Assembly (NCBI RefSeq): GCF_030247195.1
Contig: NC_080671.1
Span: forward strand, 105,325,845-105,389,844
Length of the DNA stretch: 64,000 bases
From: Topomyia yanbarensis
Taxonomy: Eukaryota; Arthropoda; Insecta; Diptera; Culicidae
Direction: 5' to 3'
The translations under genes were made by a program, and so were the position numbers. The number at the start of each line of letters is the position of its first letter. The stretch's first letter is position 1. Below are positions 8,040-19,268 of this stretch, piece after piece. A model generated the notes under the pieces. That model ran no database searches. It saw only the letters and a program-made list of their open reading frames with translations, and was not told the origin of the DNA.

Positions 8040-10019
8040 CTACGTCAAAATATTCCCATCTTGCAGGCGTTCCGGTGAGAGATTACCCATTGGGAAAGCC
8101 GAGAATCCTACTCGGGCTAGACAACGTCCACTTATTTGCGCCGTTGGAGTCGCAGGTCGGTAAGCCAAACGAACCGATTGCCGTGCGGTCGAAGATTGGC
8201 TGGACAGTGTATGGTTCGGAGAACCGAAGACCGAGTGCATACACTTACCTGAATCTGCACTCGATCGTTCCAGCAAACAATCAAGGTCTCCATGACATGA
8301 TGAGAGAGCAATACATGCTAGATGAGACAGCGATTGCGACGTTCGCTGTACCGGAGCCCGTGGAGGAGAAAAAAGCTCGAGAGATGCTTGAGACAACGAC
8401 GAAGCGAGTGGGTGATCGCTTCGAAACGGGGTTGCTGTGGCGTGAGGACGCACGACGATTCCCTGACAGCTATCCAATGGCTGTACGCCGGATGAAGGCT
8501 CTGGATCGTAAGCTGAACAGGAATTCAGACTTGAAGAAAAACGTGTGCCAGCAGATCGAGGACTATCAAGTCAAACACTACGCGCACAAGGCGAGTGAAG
8601 CCGAACTGAAGGGTACGCCACAAATCGCTGTGTGGTATCTACCGCTGAACGTCGTAGTGAATCCGAAGAAGCCGAGTAAGGTGCGCTTGGTTTGGGATGC
8701 TGCAGCATCAGTGAACGGAGTCTCTCTTAACTCAGAGTTACTCAAAGGTCAGGATATGCTAGTTCCGCTTCCCAGAGTAATCTGCAATTTTCGGGAACGG
8801 CCAGTAGCATTTGGTGGTGACATTCAAGAAATGTACCATCAGATCCGGATCAGACCTGAGGATAGGCAAGCGCACGGTTTTTGTTCCGAGCGAACAGTGA
8901 GGAAGCTCCGCAGGTGTACGTTATGGACGTTGCCACCTTTGGTTCCACGTGTTCGCCCTGCTCAGCTCAATTTGTGAAGAACTTGAATGCAGCAGATTTC
9001 TCGGAGAAGTACCCTGAAGCAGTAGTAGTGGATACTATCGAAGAAGCGATCCAGCGAGGTGAGGTACATCCATTCGTGTGGAGGATTTCGGATCAGAAAC
9101 TGGGTGTCGAACTCTACTAGATTTCTCGAACAAATAGGAGAAAGGAGTGTCGATTCCGCAGTGCATTTCAACTGGGACAAGAACACCGAATACGAGCGTG
9201 TGCTAGGCGTCGTTTGGGACCCGGTTGGAGACGAGTTCCGTTTTGCGACCGAATGGAAAGCAGAGTACAACAAGGTTTTCCTAGAGGAAAAACGCCCGAC
9301 GAAAAGAATTGTTATGAGTATTGTGATGGCGCAATTCGATCCAGCAGGATTTCTTGCTCCAGTTACAATTCTCGGGAAAATGCTGGTTCAGGATCTGTGG
9401 CGGACAGGCTGCGACTGGGATGATGCAATCGATGAGCTCTCGTTCAGGAAGTGGTTACGGTGGACCAACATTCTCGCAGATGTGCCAGTGTTTAAGCTAC
9501 CTCGAAGCTATTTCGGAACTGCGAGATCAGATGAGGTCGAAGAAGTCCAGCTTCGCATCTTTGCTGATGCCAGCGAGACGGCGTACGGATGTGTGGCATA
9601 CTTCCGTGCAATCGTACGGGGTAAGGTGGTGTGTTCGCTAGTGATGAGTCGAGCGAAGGTAGCACCGTTGAAGCAGCTGTCGATTCCGCGGCTAGAACTC
9701 TTGGCAGCGGTTCTTGCGGCAAGGCTGGTGCGAACGATCGTGGAGAATCACAACTTCACGATCAGTAGAGTGGTGTTCTGGATTGACGCAGAAGTGTGTG
9801 CTGTCCTGGATTCGGTCGGATCAGCGCCGCTACCAGCAATTTGTTGGTTTTCGCATTGGCGAAATTCTTAGTTTGACTAAACTGACAGATTGGCGATGGG
9901 TTCCGACGAGATTGAACGTGGCGGATCTGGCAACCAAATGGGGTAAAGGTCTGGAGATACACCCCAACAGCCCGTGGGTACGTGGGCAACAATTTTTGTA
10001 CGACAGTGTGGAAAAGTGA
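8006..10019 (+). pseudogene. BEL/Pao pol: protease end, reverse transcriptase, RNase H (disrupted)
   Basis: 8006-8977 encodes the protease-end block (KPRILLGLDNVHLF) and the front of the RT (VRLVWDAAASVNGVSLN, FGGDIQEMYHQIRI). The reading then jumps frame near 8900 ([19 protein letters not shown]) and again near 9070 ([18 protein letters not shown]). Between KYPEAVV and DTIEEAI about ten residues are missing where the family has its YVDD motif, so polymerase activity is lost. RNase H continues (LRIFADASETAYGC) and shifts frame again near 9790 (CVLSWIRSDQRRYQQFVGFR). A TGA at 10017-10019 stops the frame that resumes in the integrase part. At least three frameshifts, one stop and one key deletion are visible. 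Confidence 0.88.
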
Positions 10020-10070
10020 CCGAAGAAAGAATTACCTCCAGTTAACACTACGGAGGAACTTCGGGTTCAC

Positions 10071-11753
10071 TTGATGCTTCACGACGTGCAAGTTGCACAG
10101 GCTATCGTGGACGCCAATCGCTTTTCTAAGTGGACAGTGCTGGTGAGTACGATGGCGTGCGTAATCCGGTTCGTGTCGAACTGTAGACGAAAGAGCAAAA
10201 AACTGCCGATTGAGACGCTAAAAGCAACGAGCAGACAGAGCAAAGTACTACAACCAACGGCAGCTACGTCAGTACGCGTGGCGCTACAGCAAAGTGAGTA
10301 CGAGAAGGCGGAACTATGGCTGATGAAGATGGCACAGGCGGAGTGTTTCATCGATGAATTGAAGGTACTGGTCAGGAATAAGGATCGGCCGGTGTGCCAA
10401 TGGCTGGCGATCGAGAAGTCCAGTGCACTCTACAAACTTACTCCGCTGATTGACGAAAACGGGCTGATTCGAATGGAGGGGAGAGCAGAGAAAGCAGAGC
10501 TGCTGTCATTCGATCTACGTTTTCCAACGATCCTGCCACATCAGCATAAAATCACGCAGCTGATTGTTCAGCATTACCACGAGAAGAGCGGTCACGGATA
10601 TCGACAGGCGGTGAAGAACGAGCTAAAGCAGCTGTTCTACATTCCGCAGCTTGACGCAGTAGTCCGGAAGGTGTCGTCGTCTTGCGTATGGTGTAAGGTC
10701 CATCGAAGTCGGCCTCGAGTTCCACGAATGGCTCCGCTACCAGTGCAGCGGCTAACACCGAATCTTCGTCCCTTTAGTTACTCAGGTGTGGATTATTTGG
10801 GCCCATTTGCTGTTACTGTAGGACGCCGAACGGAGAAGAGATGGGTCGCATTGTTCACCTGCTTGGTAACCCGCGCGGTGCACCTGGAGGTGGCTCACGG
10901 ACTGACTACGCAGTCGTGCTTGATGGCGATTCACCGGTTCATTGGTCGGCGAGGTTGGCCGATGGAGTTTCTGTCCGACAATGAGACGAACTTCCTAGGA
11001 GCCAGTAAGGAACTGGAAGGAGTTGTCCGAGAAATAGGAGAAGATTGTGCGGATCAGCTGACTAGCGCGAGAACGAAGTGGACGTTCAACCCCCCTTTGG
11101 CTCCTCACATGGGAGGAGTATGGGAGCGTCTCGTTCGGTCGGTTAAGGAGGCATTCGTGGCGCTTGATGATGGGAGACGGTTGACGGACGAAATTTTGCA
11201 GACAGTAGCGGTAGAAGCGGAAGACATGATAAATTCTCGCCCGCTAACGTACGTGTCTCAAGAGTGTGACGAAGCGGAGGCACTCACTCCAAACCACTTT
11301 TTGCGGGGACTCTCCCCAAATCAGCCTAGCGTGAATCTTCCCCCACCTCATCCAGCAGCAGCACTTCGAGACGCGTTCCAGCGATCGCGGCAATTGGCCA
11401 GCATTTTGTGGGAACGTTGGGTCAAGGAGTACGTTCCTTCGCTGAACCAGAGGACAAAGTGGTTTATTGAGTCGAGACCATTAAGAACAGGAGACTTAGT
11501 TTATGTGGTAGAAGGCAGCAACCGGAAGTGCTGGATCCGCGGGGTGATAGACGAGGTTATCGTGTCCGGTGATGGGCGAATTCGGCAGGCCTGGGTACGC
11601 ACCAACAGTGGACGATATAGGCGAGCAACAGCAAAACTAGCCGTAATGGAGTTTGGTAACTCTGAACTGGATGCGAGCTCCGGGACAGGGTTACGGGCCG
11701 GGGAATGTTCTGGCATCACTGGCAGTTGCACCATTGCATCCGTGTCGAATTGA
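10071..11753 (+). pseudogene. BEL/Pao integrase region (long open frame, detached from upstream pol)
   Basis: The frame is open for 560 codons, separated from upstream pol by the in-frame TGA at 10017. An HHCC-type zinc domain is visible (HQHKITQLIVQHYHEKSGHG, then CVWCK). The DDE core is intact: Asp near 241 in GVDYLGPF, Asp near 303 in LSDNETNF, and Glu near 352 in GGVWERLVRSV. The C-terminal domain reads LRTGDLVYVVEGSNRKCWIRG. The stop lies inside the 3' LTR, a common arrangement. Integrase would insert element cDNA, but without gag, protease or a working RT it has no role here. The absence of an in-frame start supports calling it a pol remnant. Confidence 0.85.
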
Positions 11754-12216
11754 CAGATGCAACAAATTTGTTGTCATGCTGACAGACGACGAAGTGCATC
11801 ACGAATGTAGAGCGAGGGAAATGTCAGAGACAACATAAGTAAACAAACAACATAAGAAGGAAAGCAGGATAAAAAAGACCATTTTGAAAGTGATAGTAGT
11901 AGAATAGTAAAATACGTTGGAGTAAGAAATTAGAAGTTGTGAGCAAGGAAATTGTTCGGATAGCGGATAGATTGCAGATTAAGCTGTACTTAAGAAACTA
12001 AGATCCAGAATACATACGCGGAGGCAAACACTGGACAAGTACGAACGGTACAGTTGAGATTATCAATTCCGAGATAAAACGAAATAAATTGCGATAGACA
12101 GCGATAGAGGAAGGAAAAGAGGAAGCTGTAAAGTAAGGAGAACAAACAATTTTTGATCTGCACAGTAAAAAAAAGGCGGATTTTCAAAAATCTTGTTTTC
12201 GCCTGCCGTCCGAACA
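11706..12216 (+). repeat. 3' LTR of the BEL/Pao element
   Basis: A purine-rich tract (GGGCCGGGGAA, 11695-11705) is followed by TGTTCTGGC, a typical LTR start. CGAACA ends at 12216, so the segment runs TGTT to AACA over 511 bp. AATAAA lies near 12083. No second LTR is in the window to confirm the limits. Confidence 0.5.
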
Positions 12217-12733
12217 TTAAACAATTACTATTGTAATGTTTGTTTCTTTTCAATAAAAATAAAACATTTTTTTTAAGGGTTTAATTTTTATTTATAATAA
12301 ATCCTTGCTTAAGCTTACATAATCAGCTGCCCTACAACTTTCAACATTTCAGAGTTGTTCTGTAAGTTAAAAAAATTTCAGTCAATATATTTAAATTATT
12401 TTAATACTTACACTTACCTAGACTTAGCATCCTTCGCGTCAGAACAACTGTAGCACTAGCACCGCATCTTCCCTGTATGTTGTGACTGCGTTGTCAAGTT
12501 AGTGGAAATAGAAATTTTACATTTAGTAAAGGTATTGGATGCTTTTGATTTGCTTTTCATACTTACATGTATGCGGAACAAAAATACGTACCGTACATAG
12601 AATACACACAAAAATACACAATACACACTGATTTGGTACTATGCAAGACCAACATAAAATCAAATTTGGTTAAAGTAAAAATAATATTGTTAGTTCAACT
12701 GTAAAACAATGTATATTTAAAAATCGTTGAGTT
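12217..12733 (-). repeat. Inverted ~500-bp repeat, left copy
   Basis: This segment is the reverse complement of 14060-14540 with scattered substitutions and one 34-36 bp extra stretch (about 12495-12530). Read on the minus strand it has consensus donors and acceptors, and AATAAA-containing 3' sequence. It starts right at the LTR end of the BEL/Pao element, so that element probably landed in or beside it. Confidence 0.85.
12349..12655 (-). CDS. Possible spliced 55-codon frame, left copy (speculative)
   Basis: Minus-strand exons of 89 nt (12567-12655), 68 nt (12418-12485) and 11 nt (12349-12359) would be joined by introns of 81 and 58 nt. Both introns have GTAAGT donors and CAG acceptors, and the first has an ACTAAC branch-like site. 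The joined frame runs from ATG to TGA and contains the block GASATVVLTRRMLSLEQL. The opposite copy has the same exon sizes. It matches no family I know; a spliced non-coding RNA or a decayed gene 3' end is equally possible. Confidence 0.2.
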
Positions 12734-13980
12734 TTGAATCAATAATAGAGTGACGATTCAAATCAAAAATCCATTTTGTTGGTTTAAGCGTTTGAAATTT
12801 CGCTGCGTGATGGCATAGGTAAAGAGACTAGAATTGCAAAGAGGGGGCATGTTTCGTTTGGAATTCCAATTTAACTGTCAATGTCATTCCAAACGAACAA
12901 GAGAGTTGTCAATCGTAAAATTTTTGCATCATGTGGCATTGTTTTTATGGAATACGTTAAAATTACTAAATATTTTAAAGATAAAAGTTATGTCCTCAAA
13001 CCAAATTTGTTCCAATACCATCGTGTTTAGAAACGCTACAGAGAAAATGACATCGTTTGATGGGAGGACAAAATTCAGCATGAGCGAAACGAACACCAAA
13101 TGTGCGTGGAACTTTCACGATGGGACAAACTGACTTGATTTTTTTTTCCAAATTTTCAGAATAAGTCTTGCGATTTGAAATGTCTTATGATAGTTTTATA
13201 ATAGTTTCATAAAACTTAGATTGCTCTTCTAGCGTGCTATAAAACTTAAATTGTTACTTGCGTTGCCTATAAAACATAAACTTGCTCACCGAAACTTACC
13301 TCCTACATTTCAACATTTGCTGATTATATTATATATTTTTGAGATTGCGTATAGAGTTGAGACAAAAGTAGAACATTAGAACAAGAATAACATTTCGTAA
13401 AGTGATTAAAAATGAAGATGATTAAAAATGACGTTTACAGTTTGTCCCTGGCAAGTCAGGATCGGCTTTTGTGAGCATTTGATTTTTGTTGTGTTATCAA
13501 TCATTAGAAAAGCCTCTTAGCACTATTGGAATTTATAAAAATTTCAGTATATTTCAAGTGTATAGTTGAGTGTTGAATTGAATTGCGTAATAAAATTTTG
13601 TGTACTAGGTACTAGGACTCGTTGTCAAGTTGTGAGCTTGATAATAAAGAAAGGTTAAATAAAATGCTCGATAACGTTTTTATGGTTACCATCACATTCA
13701 TTCGGAATTTCGATGTTAAACTATCATTGAAGAATTTTACAACGTAAAACAGCACATCTTCTGATAAAATAATGTTGGTGACGAATCCTCCTAGAAGAAA
13801 TTATAGAGAATTTACTCTTCAAGCAAATTTACCTCGAGGCCCAATGTCTACATCAAAGTTTTCGAAAACACTATTTTAAACAGCTTTGTTGAAGACATGG
13901 ATACTCCATATATTCAGAGTATCGAAATATAGTAGACTATATGTAATAGAAAACCTCTATAACAAGTTATTCTGATATTA
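12734..13980. other. AT-rich interior between the inverted copies
   Basis: No convincing gene is present. Short frames here have no family features. The stretch ends at the TTA that flanks the PIF/Harbinger-like element. Confidence 0.4.
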
Positions 13981-14059
13981 GGAACCGTCCATATACCACA
14001 TGGACAGAAAATCTTCGTTTTTGACCCCCTCCTCCCCCTCCGTGGACAAGCATGCATGC

Positions 14060-14540
14060 AACTCAACGATTTTTAAATATACATTGTTTTACAGTTGAAC
14101 TAACAATATTATTTTTACTTTAACCAAATTTGATTTTATGTTGGTCTTGCATAGTACCAAATCAGCGTGTATTGTGTATTTTTGTGTGTATTCTATATAC
14201 GGTACGTATTTTTGTTCCGCATACATGTAAGTATGAAAAGCAAATCAAAAGCATCCAATACCTTTACGCAGTCACAACATACAGGGAAGTTACGGTGCTA
14301 GTGCTACAGTTGTTTTGACGAGAAGGATGCTGAGTCTGGGTAAGTGTAAATATTAAAATAATTTAAACATATTGACTGTAACCTTTTTAACTTACAGAAC
14401 AACTCTGAAATGTTGAAAGTTGTAGGGCAGCTGATTATGTAAGCTTAAGGAAGGTTTTATTATAAATAAAAATTAAACCCTTGAAAAAATTGTTTTATTT
14501 TTATTTAAAAGAAACAAACATTACAATAGTAATTGTTTAA
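14060..14540 (+). repeat. Inverted ~500-bp repeat, right copy
   Basis: It is the reverse complement of 12217-12733, lacking the 34-36 bp stretch present there. It lies inside the PIF/Harbinger-like element, so it arrived after that element. Confidence 0.85.
14138..14408 (+). CDS. Possible spliced 55-codon frame, right copy (speculative)
   Basis: Exons of 89 nt (14138-14226), 68 nt (14272-14339) and 11 nt (14398-14408) match the left copy base for base in length. Introns are 45 nt (shortened, branch site lost) and 58 nt, with GTAAGTA/GTAAGTG donors and CAG acceptors. The joined frame is open from ATG to TGA. Against the left copy I count about four replacement and four silent changes and no coding indel. 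Function unknown. Confidence 0.2.
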
Positions 14541-14818
14541 TATATATTAATCGTTGCTTCAACAACAGAATATTGTTGAACTATTCGTGTTCACATCATT
14601 CGATCAATAACACAGTGTCGATCGTTTCAACAATTTTATTGTTGATTCAACCGATAATGTGATTAAAATCTAGAAACGTCAAAACCAGAATTTATTGTAG
14701 AAATAACAATATTATGGATTGAATCAATTAATGAATATTATTAGCCCTGAGACAATAATAATTATTATTGAATTTGAACCAGAATATTGTTATACCTACA
14801 ATACATTTTTCTGCGTGT
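14541..14818. other. Very AT-rich sequence adjoining the right inverted copy
   Basis: It contains many short ATT/AAT palindromes such as CAACAATTTTATTGTTG and no coding potential. It probably belongs to the insertion in the PIF/Harbinger-like element. Confidence 0.4.
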
Positions 14819-15822
14819 GGACAATTCCTGTACCCCTAACCTCCTCCCTACGATGTCCACGTGGACATTAAAAAAAAATAAAAAAATAGGGTAAATTAAA
14901 AATAATGGGTTAAAAGTAAATTTTTCATTGTGTCAGACTACTATGATGCAGGTTCAAACTTCAACCACAGAATGTCAGACATATCTTTAGTGATTTTTTG
15001 AAATTTCAATAGAAATATGAATCTCATTTTTGAACGACTTATGATATTTAATATTTACGTTTTAAAGATTCATCATATTAACACGAAATTGAAGTAACCT
15101 ATGGATTCTTGAATTGATTCGTAATTGATACAACAAGCTTTGAAATCCAAAATTAGTGGGATTCGAGCAAGTTACAGAAGGTTGGATCAAGTAGTTCAGA
15201 CAGAAACTTTTTTCTCGCATAAGATTTTTGGATGATAGTTGTCATCGATGTTTTCCATTTTCACACATGCATGTATAGGAGCTGTTATAAGTTTTTTTTT
15301 CTATTTCAAAATCATAAAAAAGATAAAGATTGGCGCTCACATCAATGATTCAAATTTGTTTTATTTTCTTATAAAAGACAAAACTATAATGAAATGTCCA
15401 CGTGGACATTTTCTATATACCTACTCCCCTCCCACAAGCGTGGACTTTCTCGTGACCCCTCCTTTTCCCTTAATTGTCCACATGGTATGTGGATGGCCCC
15501 TTACTGTATTTGATAAATCTCTTCTGCGGTATATTAACAATAAAATTCACATTGCATTCAAGGTATGAGGCTGTAAAGCTTACAAAAAAAAGTTATATTG
15601 AAGAGAGCTGGCTTTAATTTTTTTCCTAAGTATTGTTTTATATCTCGATATGCTGTATTCATTCAGCCTTCATATTTTCAACAAAATCATTTAAAATGAC
15701 ATTACCAACAACTTTGCTGAAGGCAAAGTCTCTTATTATTTTTTAAGAGAAAATTCTCCATAAATATTTGTAGGATAATTAATCACTAAATTTTTTATAT
15801 CAAAAGATGCGCTTTTACCTTA

Positions 15823-15997
15823 AGCGAACCCTACACGTGCAGAAATATTGACAATAAATCGATTATTGATCAATATATTGATCGTGTAAGGGTATCTTGA
15901 AAATATTGATCATGTAGAAATCAAATGGGATTGACGGATTGAAGCAGTTTTGTCAATATTTTTATTGACAATATTTTTGTCGCGTGTAGGGTCCGCT
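15823..15997. mobile_element. 175-bp MITE with TTA target duplication
   Basis: Terminal inverted repeats of about 38 bp start AGCGAACCCTACACG (left) and AGCGGACCCTACACG (right, reverse complement) and include ATATTGACAATAAA. TTA flanks both sides (15820-15822, 15998-16000). It has no coding capacity. The TTA duplication suggests PIF/Harbinger, but the ends differ from the 13981-15500 element. 15504-15819 holds nothing I recognise. Confidence 0.75.
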
Positions 15998-16105
15998 TTA
16001 GAGTCATTCGCCTCTTTTTTAGGTTAGAATAATTTCTAAAAATTTCTAACCCTATGTGTGGGTTTGGGAATCGAGGTGAGCTGCGGGTTTTGGGAGTCGA
16101 GGTGA

Positions 16106-16158
16106 GCGTAGTTGGTAAATCGATTGCAGGTACAATGCAATCGATTTACCAACTACGC
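16106..16158. repeat. Perfect 23-bp inverted repeat with 7-nt loop
   Basis: Arm 16106-16128 (begins GCGTAGTTGGTAAATCGATT) is an exact reverse complement of 16136-16158, with loop GGTACAA. Just upstream two copies of GTCGAGGTGAGC-like sequence lie in tandem (16070-16107). Confidence 0.9.
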
Positions 16159-16814
16159 TATGCCCGCTTTGAAAATTGCTTCGAAGTTGTTAAACCTTCA
16201 AAGTTGATGATTTCGAAATTATGCGATCTTGACCTTTGAAAAAGTTTTCTAACATTTGTTTCACTTTAAAAGTTCACATTCTTTGACTTCATTAATAGAC
16301 AATACAACAACATAACGTCAGGAGGTTTTAAATCTGTTCCATATTAATTTTCCTTGTCTGTAGACTGGAATGGCATTTGTTAGCCTACTTATGTTTCTGA
16401 ATTTTTAATAATCCATCAAAGTCACATTAAATTTTCTAAAAATCAACGATTTTCATCAAACCCCTAAATTTCTGGCTACGCCACTGGGGTTCACAATTTT
16501 CAAACCTCTTCACAACGCTACTAAGGAAATACCGGTAGTGCGTCATTGCTGAAGAGACTTATGCATTATAGTGAATTTTAAGTAAATGCCGGGGCAAGAA
16601 TATCCCAAGTAACCACTAAGCCGTAAAAATGGCATCAATGTGGTTCTATAGCCGTGTGTAGAACAAGGGTAACTGAGCTTATAGGCATCATATTGTACAT
16701 GAGTGCTGTTCAAAAGCCATAAACATTTGTTAAGCCCATATGAAGCTTATAAACATTGGACAGCTCTTATATAGTCAATATGCTGGTTACTTTAGTGCTA
16801 AGTCGTTTGCTGGG
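16159..16814. other. No gene recognised
   Basis: AT-rich sequence; the last part (about 16680-16800) may be decayed mariner sequence, given the relic that follows. Confidence 0.4.
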
Positions 16815-17000
16815 TATTTATTGGGCAAGAACAAGTTTGCTGTGGATAACGGTTACAAAAACAGAAGCACTGTCAAAATTCGCTTGGAAGTACCTGATTT
16901 GGCAGGACATATGTACTCGTGGCAAACGCAGTGAACCATTCGTGACCAAAGAAACCATAAATGGTGGGATTTACAAAGCATAGACATGAATCTTTAAAGG
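16815..17000 (+). pseudogene. ITmD37E mariner-like transposase relic
   Basis: The reading contains KYLIWQDICTRGKRSEPFVT and KETINGGIYKA, aligning with the middle of the transposases at 29865-30807 and 34426-35366 (YLIWQAICSCG, SEPFVTKGTVNGEIYK). It ends in a TAG at the conserved KA/KS position. Only about 60 codons remain, and no catalytic triad or terminal repeats were found. Confidence 0.75.
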
Positions 17001-17549
17001 GCTCTCTGGGTGTATAACAGTCACGTGAATTCTGTGCTCGAGGCGTGAGAAAGTCATCCGACTGTCGGGTAATGTAATAATGGACTGCGAATGGGATGGA
17101 ATTCGAGCAAGAAGGTACACTCAGAATAAGATTGAGGTGTGGTTTGGACTGCTCTAACAAAAAAAAGCATCAATCAGTCCCATTGGCGGAGATACAAACA
17201 TTTGTTTGTATAGACTTCGTAGTCAATGTACAGTGTTCAGCACGATCTTATTGATGTTATGAATCCATCCTAGTCGGAGCTCGAATACATGGTGAGATCA
17301 ACAGGCTTACTTCGATTCAATCAGACCAGATCATTCTGGATTAATTGCGCTAAAGTATTCGACAGCTTAAAAATGGAAAGAACGAATCCCTATCAAACTT
17401 TTGCGAATGACAAAGGAAATTTCGAATCTTCCGCTGATGACCTGGAGTTTACTGGGCGGGATGCTTCATATACCCTATCTGCAAGAAAGATCATAGTCGT
17501 TAACTGTCAAAATAGCTTCCGAGAAGGTCAATCAACTGTGGGTCTGATA
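17001..17549. other. No gene recognised
   Basis: A 99-codon plus-strand frame at 17289-17588 runs into the following transposon and has no recognisable motif, so it is not called. Confidence 0.4.
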
Positions 17550-17557
17550 GTGAGAAG

Positions 17558-18131
17558 CAGTGCTGTGCAATCTCACAATGGTCTTTGACATGTGACGGTA
17601 AATATGAAGTAACCGTATCACCACAAAAATGACCGTTATTTCATTTCCATTATCCTCGGATCGTGTTTCAGTTAACTATCTCTCACAGAAGCCGTGCGAG
17701 AGAGAACGCATTGAAATGATAGACAGATTGAGTACCATTTATTTTGTATTGGTATAGTAAACGAAATATTATCAGTGTATTGTATTCAGGCAGCATGCGG
17801 TGCTTTGTTGCTTTTTTCTCCACCTTTCAGTTTCTTTTATGCATAGCTATTTATGCGAAACCGCCTGTTTGTTAATTCTAGCTCGTTGTTTGTAATAAGA
17901 TGACCGTCATAACCGTATTTATATTGCTAATAAAATGACGGTCTGTTTCCCTTCCTCTCAATAATAATTCCAATGAGTGAGAGATTCAGAAGAGAACCGT
18001 TTGACTGTTGTCAATTCATTGGAATGAGAACCGCAACTCAATAAGCATCGCTTACTGTTTCAACTGCTAACCGTTTCATTCTCTTTTGTCTAGCAGGTTT
18101 GCCATCAGTACCGTGATGGAGCTCAGCACTG
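17558..18131. mobile_element. hAT-type MITE with perfect 8-bp target duplication
   Basis: GTGAGAAG flanks the element on both sides (17550-17557 and 18132-18139). Ends are CAGTGCTGTGC and CAGTGCTGAGC (reverse complement), typical of hAT. The 574-bp interior has no transposase. Confidence 0.85.
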
Positions 18132-18417
18132 GTGAGAAGTGATCATTTGTTAGGGGATTTTAATGTAGCGTTTCATGTATTGATTGTAATCAGGCCCGTA
18201 GCCAGGATTTTGTTTCGGGAGGGGCTTGAAAATTATTGCATAAATGTATAAATTCTGATGACTTGAGATATTCACAGTAAACTGAATGTAATTATGAAAT
18301 GTTCTTAGTGAAAACAATTCCATAACTAAAACAATAGACACTAAAAAACCCTAAGAATATGTTGTCTGTTACAAGAAAAGCTATAGTGCATCGATGAATT
18401 AAATTTGATTATTATTA

Positions 18418-18834
18418 GACACATTCTTTCGTGACGTTTACAACGATTTGACGAATCTTCATTCGACAAATATGTTATAACTTTATCAAATGAACACCTA
18501 CATTAAAACTTATTACAGATTTAGAAAGTAGACAAAATTTCACGAAAGATTCAATCAACAAAAACTGAATACACTAGAATTTGATGATTTGACTTTTATT
18601 GAAATGCCTTAAAAGTTCTAATTTGTCACGCGTTGTAACGTCACGCTACATTATCGGTCAGGAAACAATCCTCTTCCAGTATATTCAGTTTATATTGATT
18701 GAATCTTTCGTGAAATTTTGTCTACTTTCTGAATCTGTAATAAGTTTTGATGTAGGTGCTCATTTGATAAAGTTATAAAATAATTGTCGAACAAAGATTC
18801 GTCAAATTGTTGTAACGTCACGAAAGAATGTGTC
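18418..18834. mobile_element. 417-bp foldback MITE with ~160-bp inverted repeats
   Basis: Both ends begin GACACATTCTTTCGTGACGT and the arms stay about 90% alike for roughly 160 bp, leaving about 100 bp in the centre. ATTA flanks both sides (18414-18417, 18835-18838). Confidence 0.8.
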
Positions 18835-18838
18835 ATTA

Positions 18839-19268
18839 GTTTATAAGTTAGAAATTTCTCTCAAGATTCTTCAAGATTTCTTCAAGAGATCGAAATATTT
18901 AGAGCTGATTGAAAATGCTACGCATTCTAGACTACACGTTTACAAGGTGTAGAAGACGCTAAATTGGAATGAGTACAAAAATATCCAAAAACCCGCCTAA
19001 CGAAACTTTACACACATTTGCTAAACAGGAGAACGAAACCAACGTCAAGGTTGTCTCCATGGATAGGAATATATCAGTGTGAAATCCAAGTTTATCGTTG
19101 CAAAGAATGTCCGAACAAAGTGAACTTCAACTCCTATTTTCATGATCAGGCTACTATTACTAGTTCTGTGACTTCATCCGAAGTATGCGTTAACTCAACT
19201 TTATGAAATTTTCTGCTTAAATGATACTGATCATGTCGTAATTATAACAATCCTGAGAAAAACACATG
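18839..19268. other. No gene recognised (interior of hAT composite)
   Basis: Unassigned AT-rich sequence between two nested elements. Confidence 0.4.

Larger units (their letters stand above)
8040..12216 (+). mobile_element. BEL/Pao LTR retrotransposon, 5' truncated, 3' LTR present
   Basis: The element retains the end of the protease region, reverse transcriptase, RNase H and integrase in the usual pol order, then a 3' LTR. Gag, most of the protease and the 5' LTR are absent. Frameshifts, an in-frame stop and a deletion over the reverse transcriptase active site show that it is dead. Its right edge abuts the sequence that forms the left arm of the next inverted repeat. Confidence 0.85.
13981..15500. 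mobile_element. PIF/Harbinger-like non-autonomous element with a nested insertion
   Basis: The left end GGAACCGTCCATATACCACA matches the reverse complement of the right end (GGGGCCATCCACATACCATG) and both continue into TGGACA. TTA flanks it at 13978-13980 and 15501-15503, the target duplication of PIF/Harbinger. Repeated GTCCACGTGGAC-type palindromes and C-rich tracts occur inside. No transposase is present. About 760 bp (roughly 14060-14818), including the right inverted copy, seem to be an insertion within it. Confidence 0.6.

Noticed and set aside
11990..12253. 87-codon minus-strand frame in the BEL/Pao LTR
   Set aside because: It is low-complexity (Phe, Leu, Ser) over LTR sequence, with no motif.
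14130..14318. 62-codon unspliced frame in the right inverted copy
   Set aside because: It reads through consensus splice sites and is not kept in the opposite copy; the spliced frame is the better candidate.
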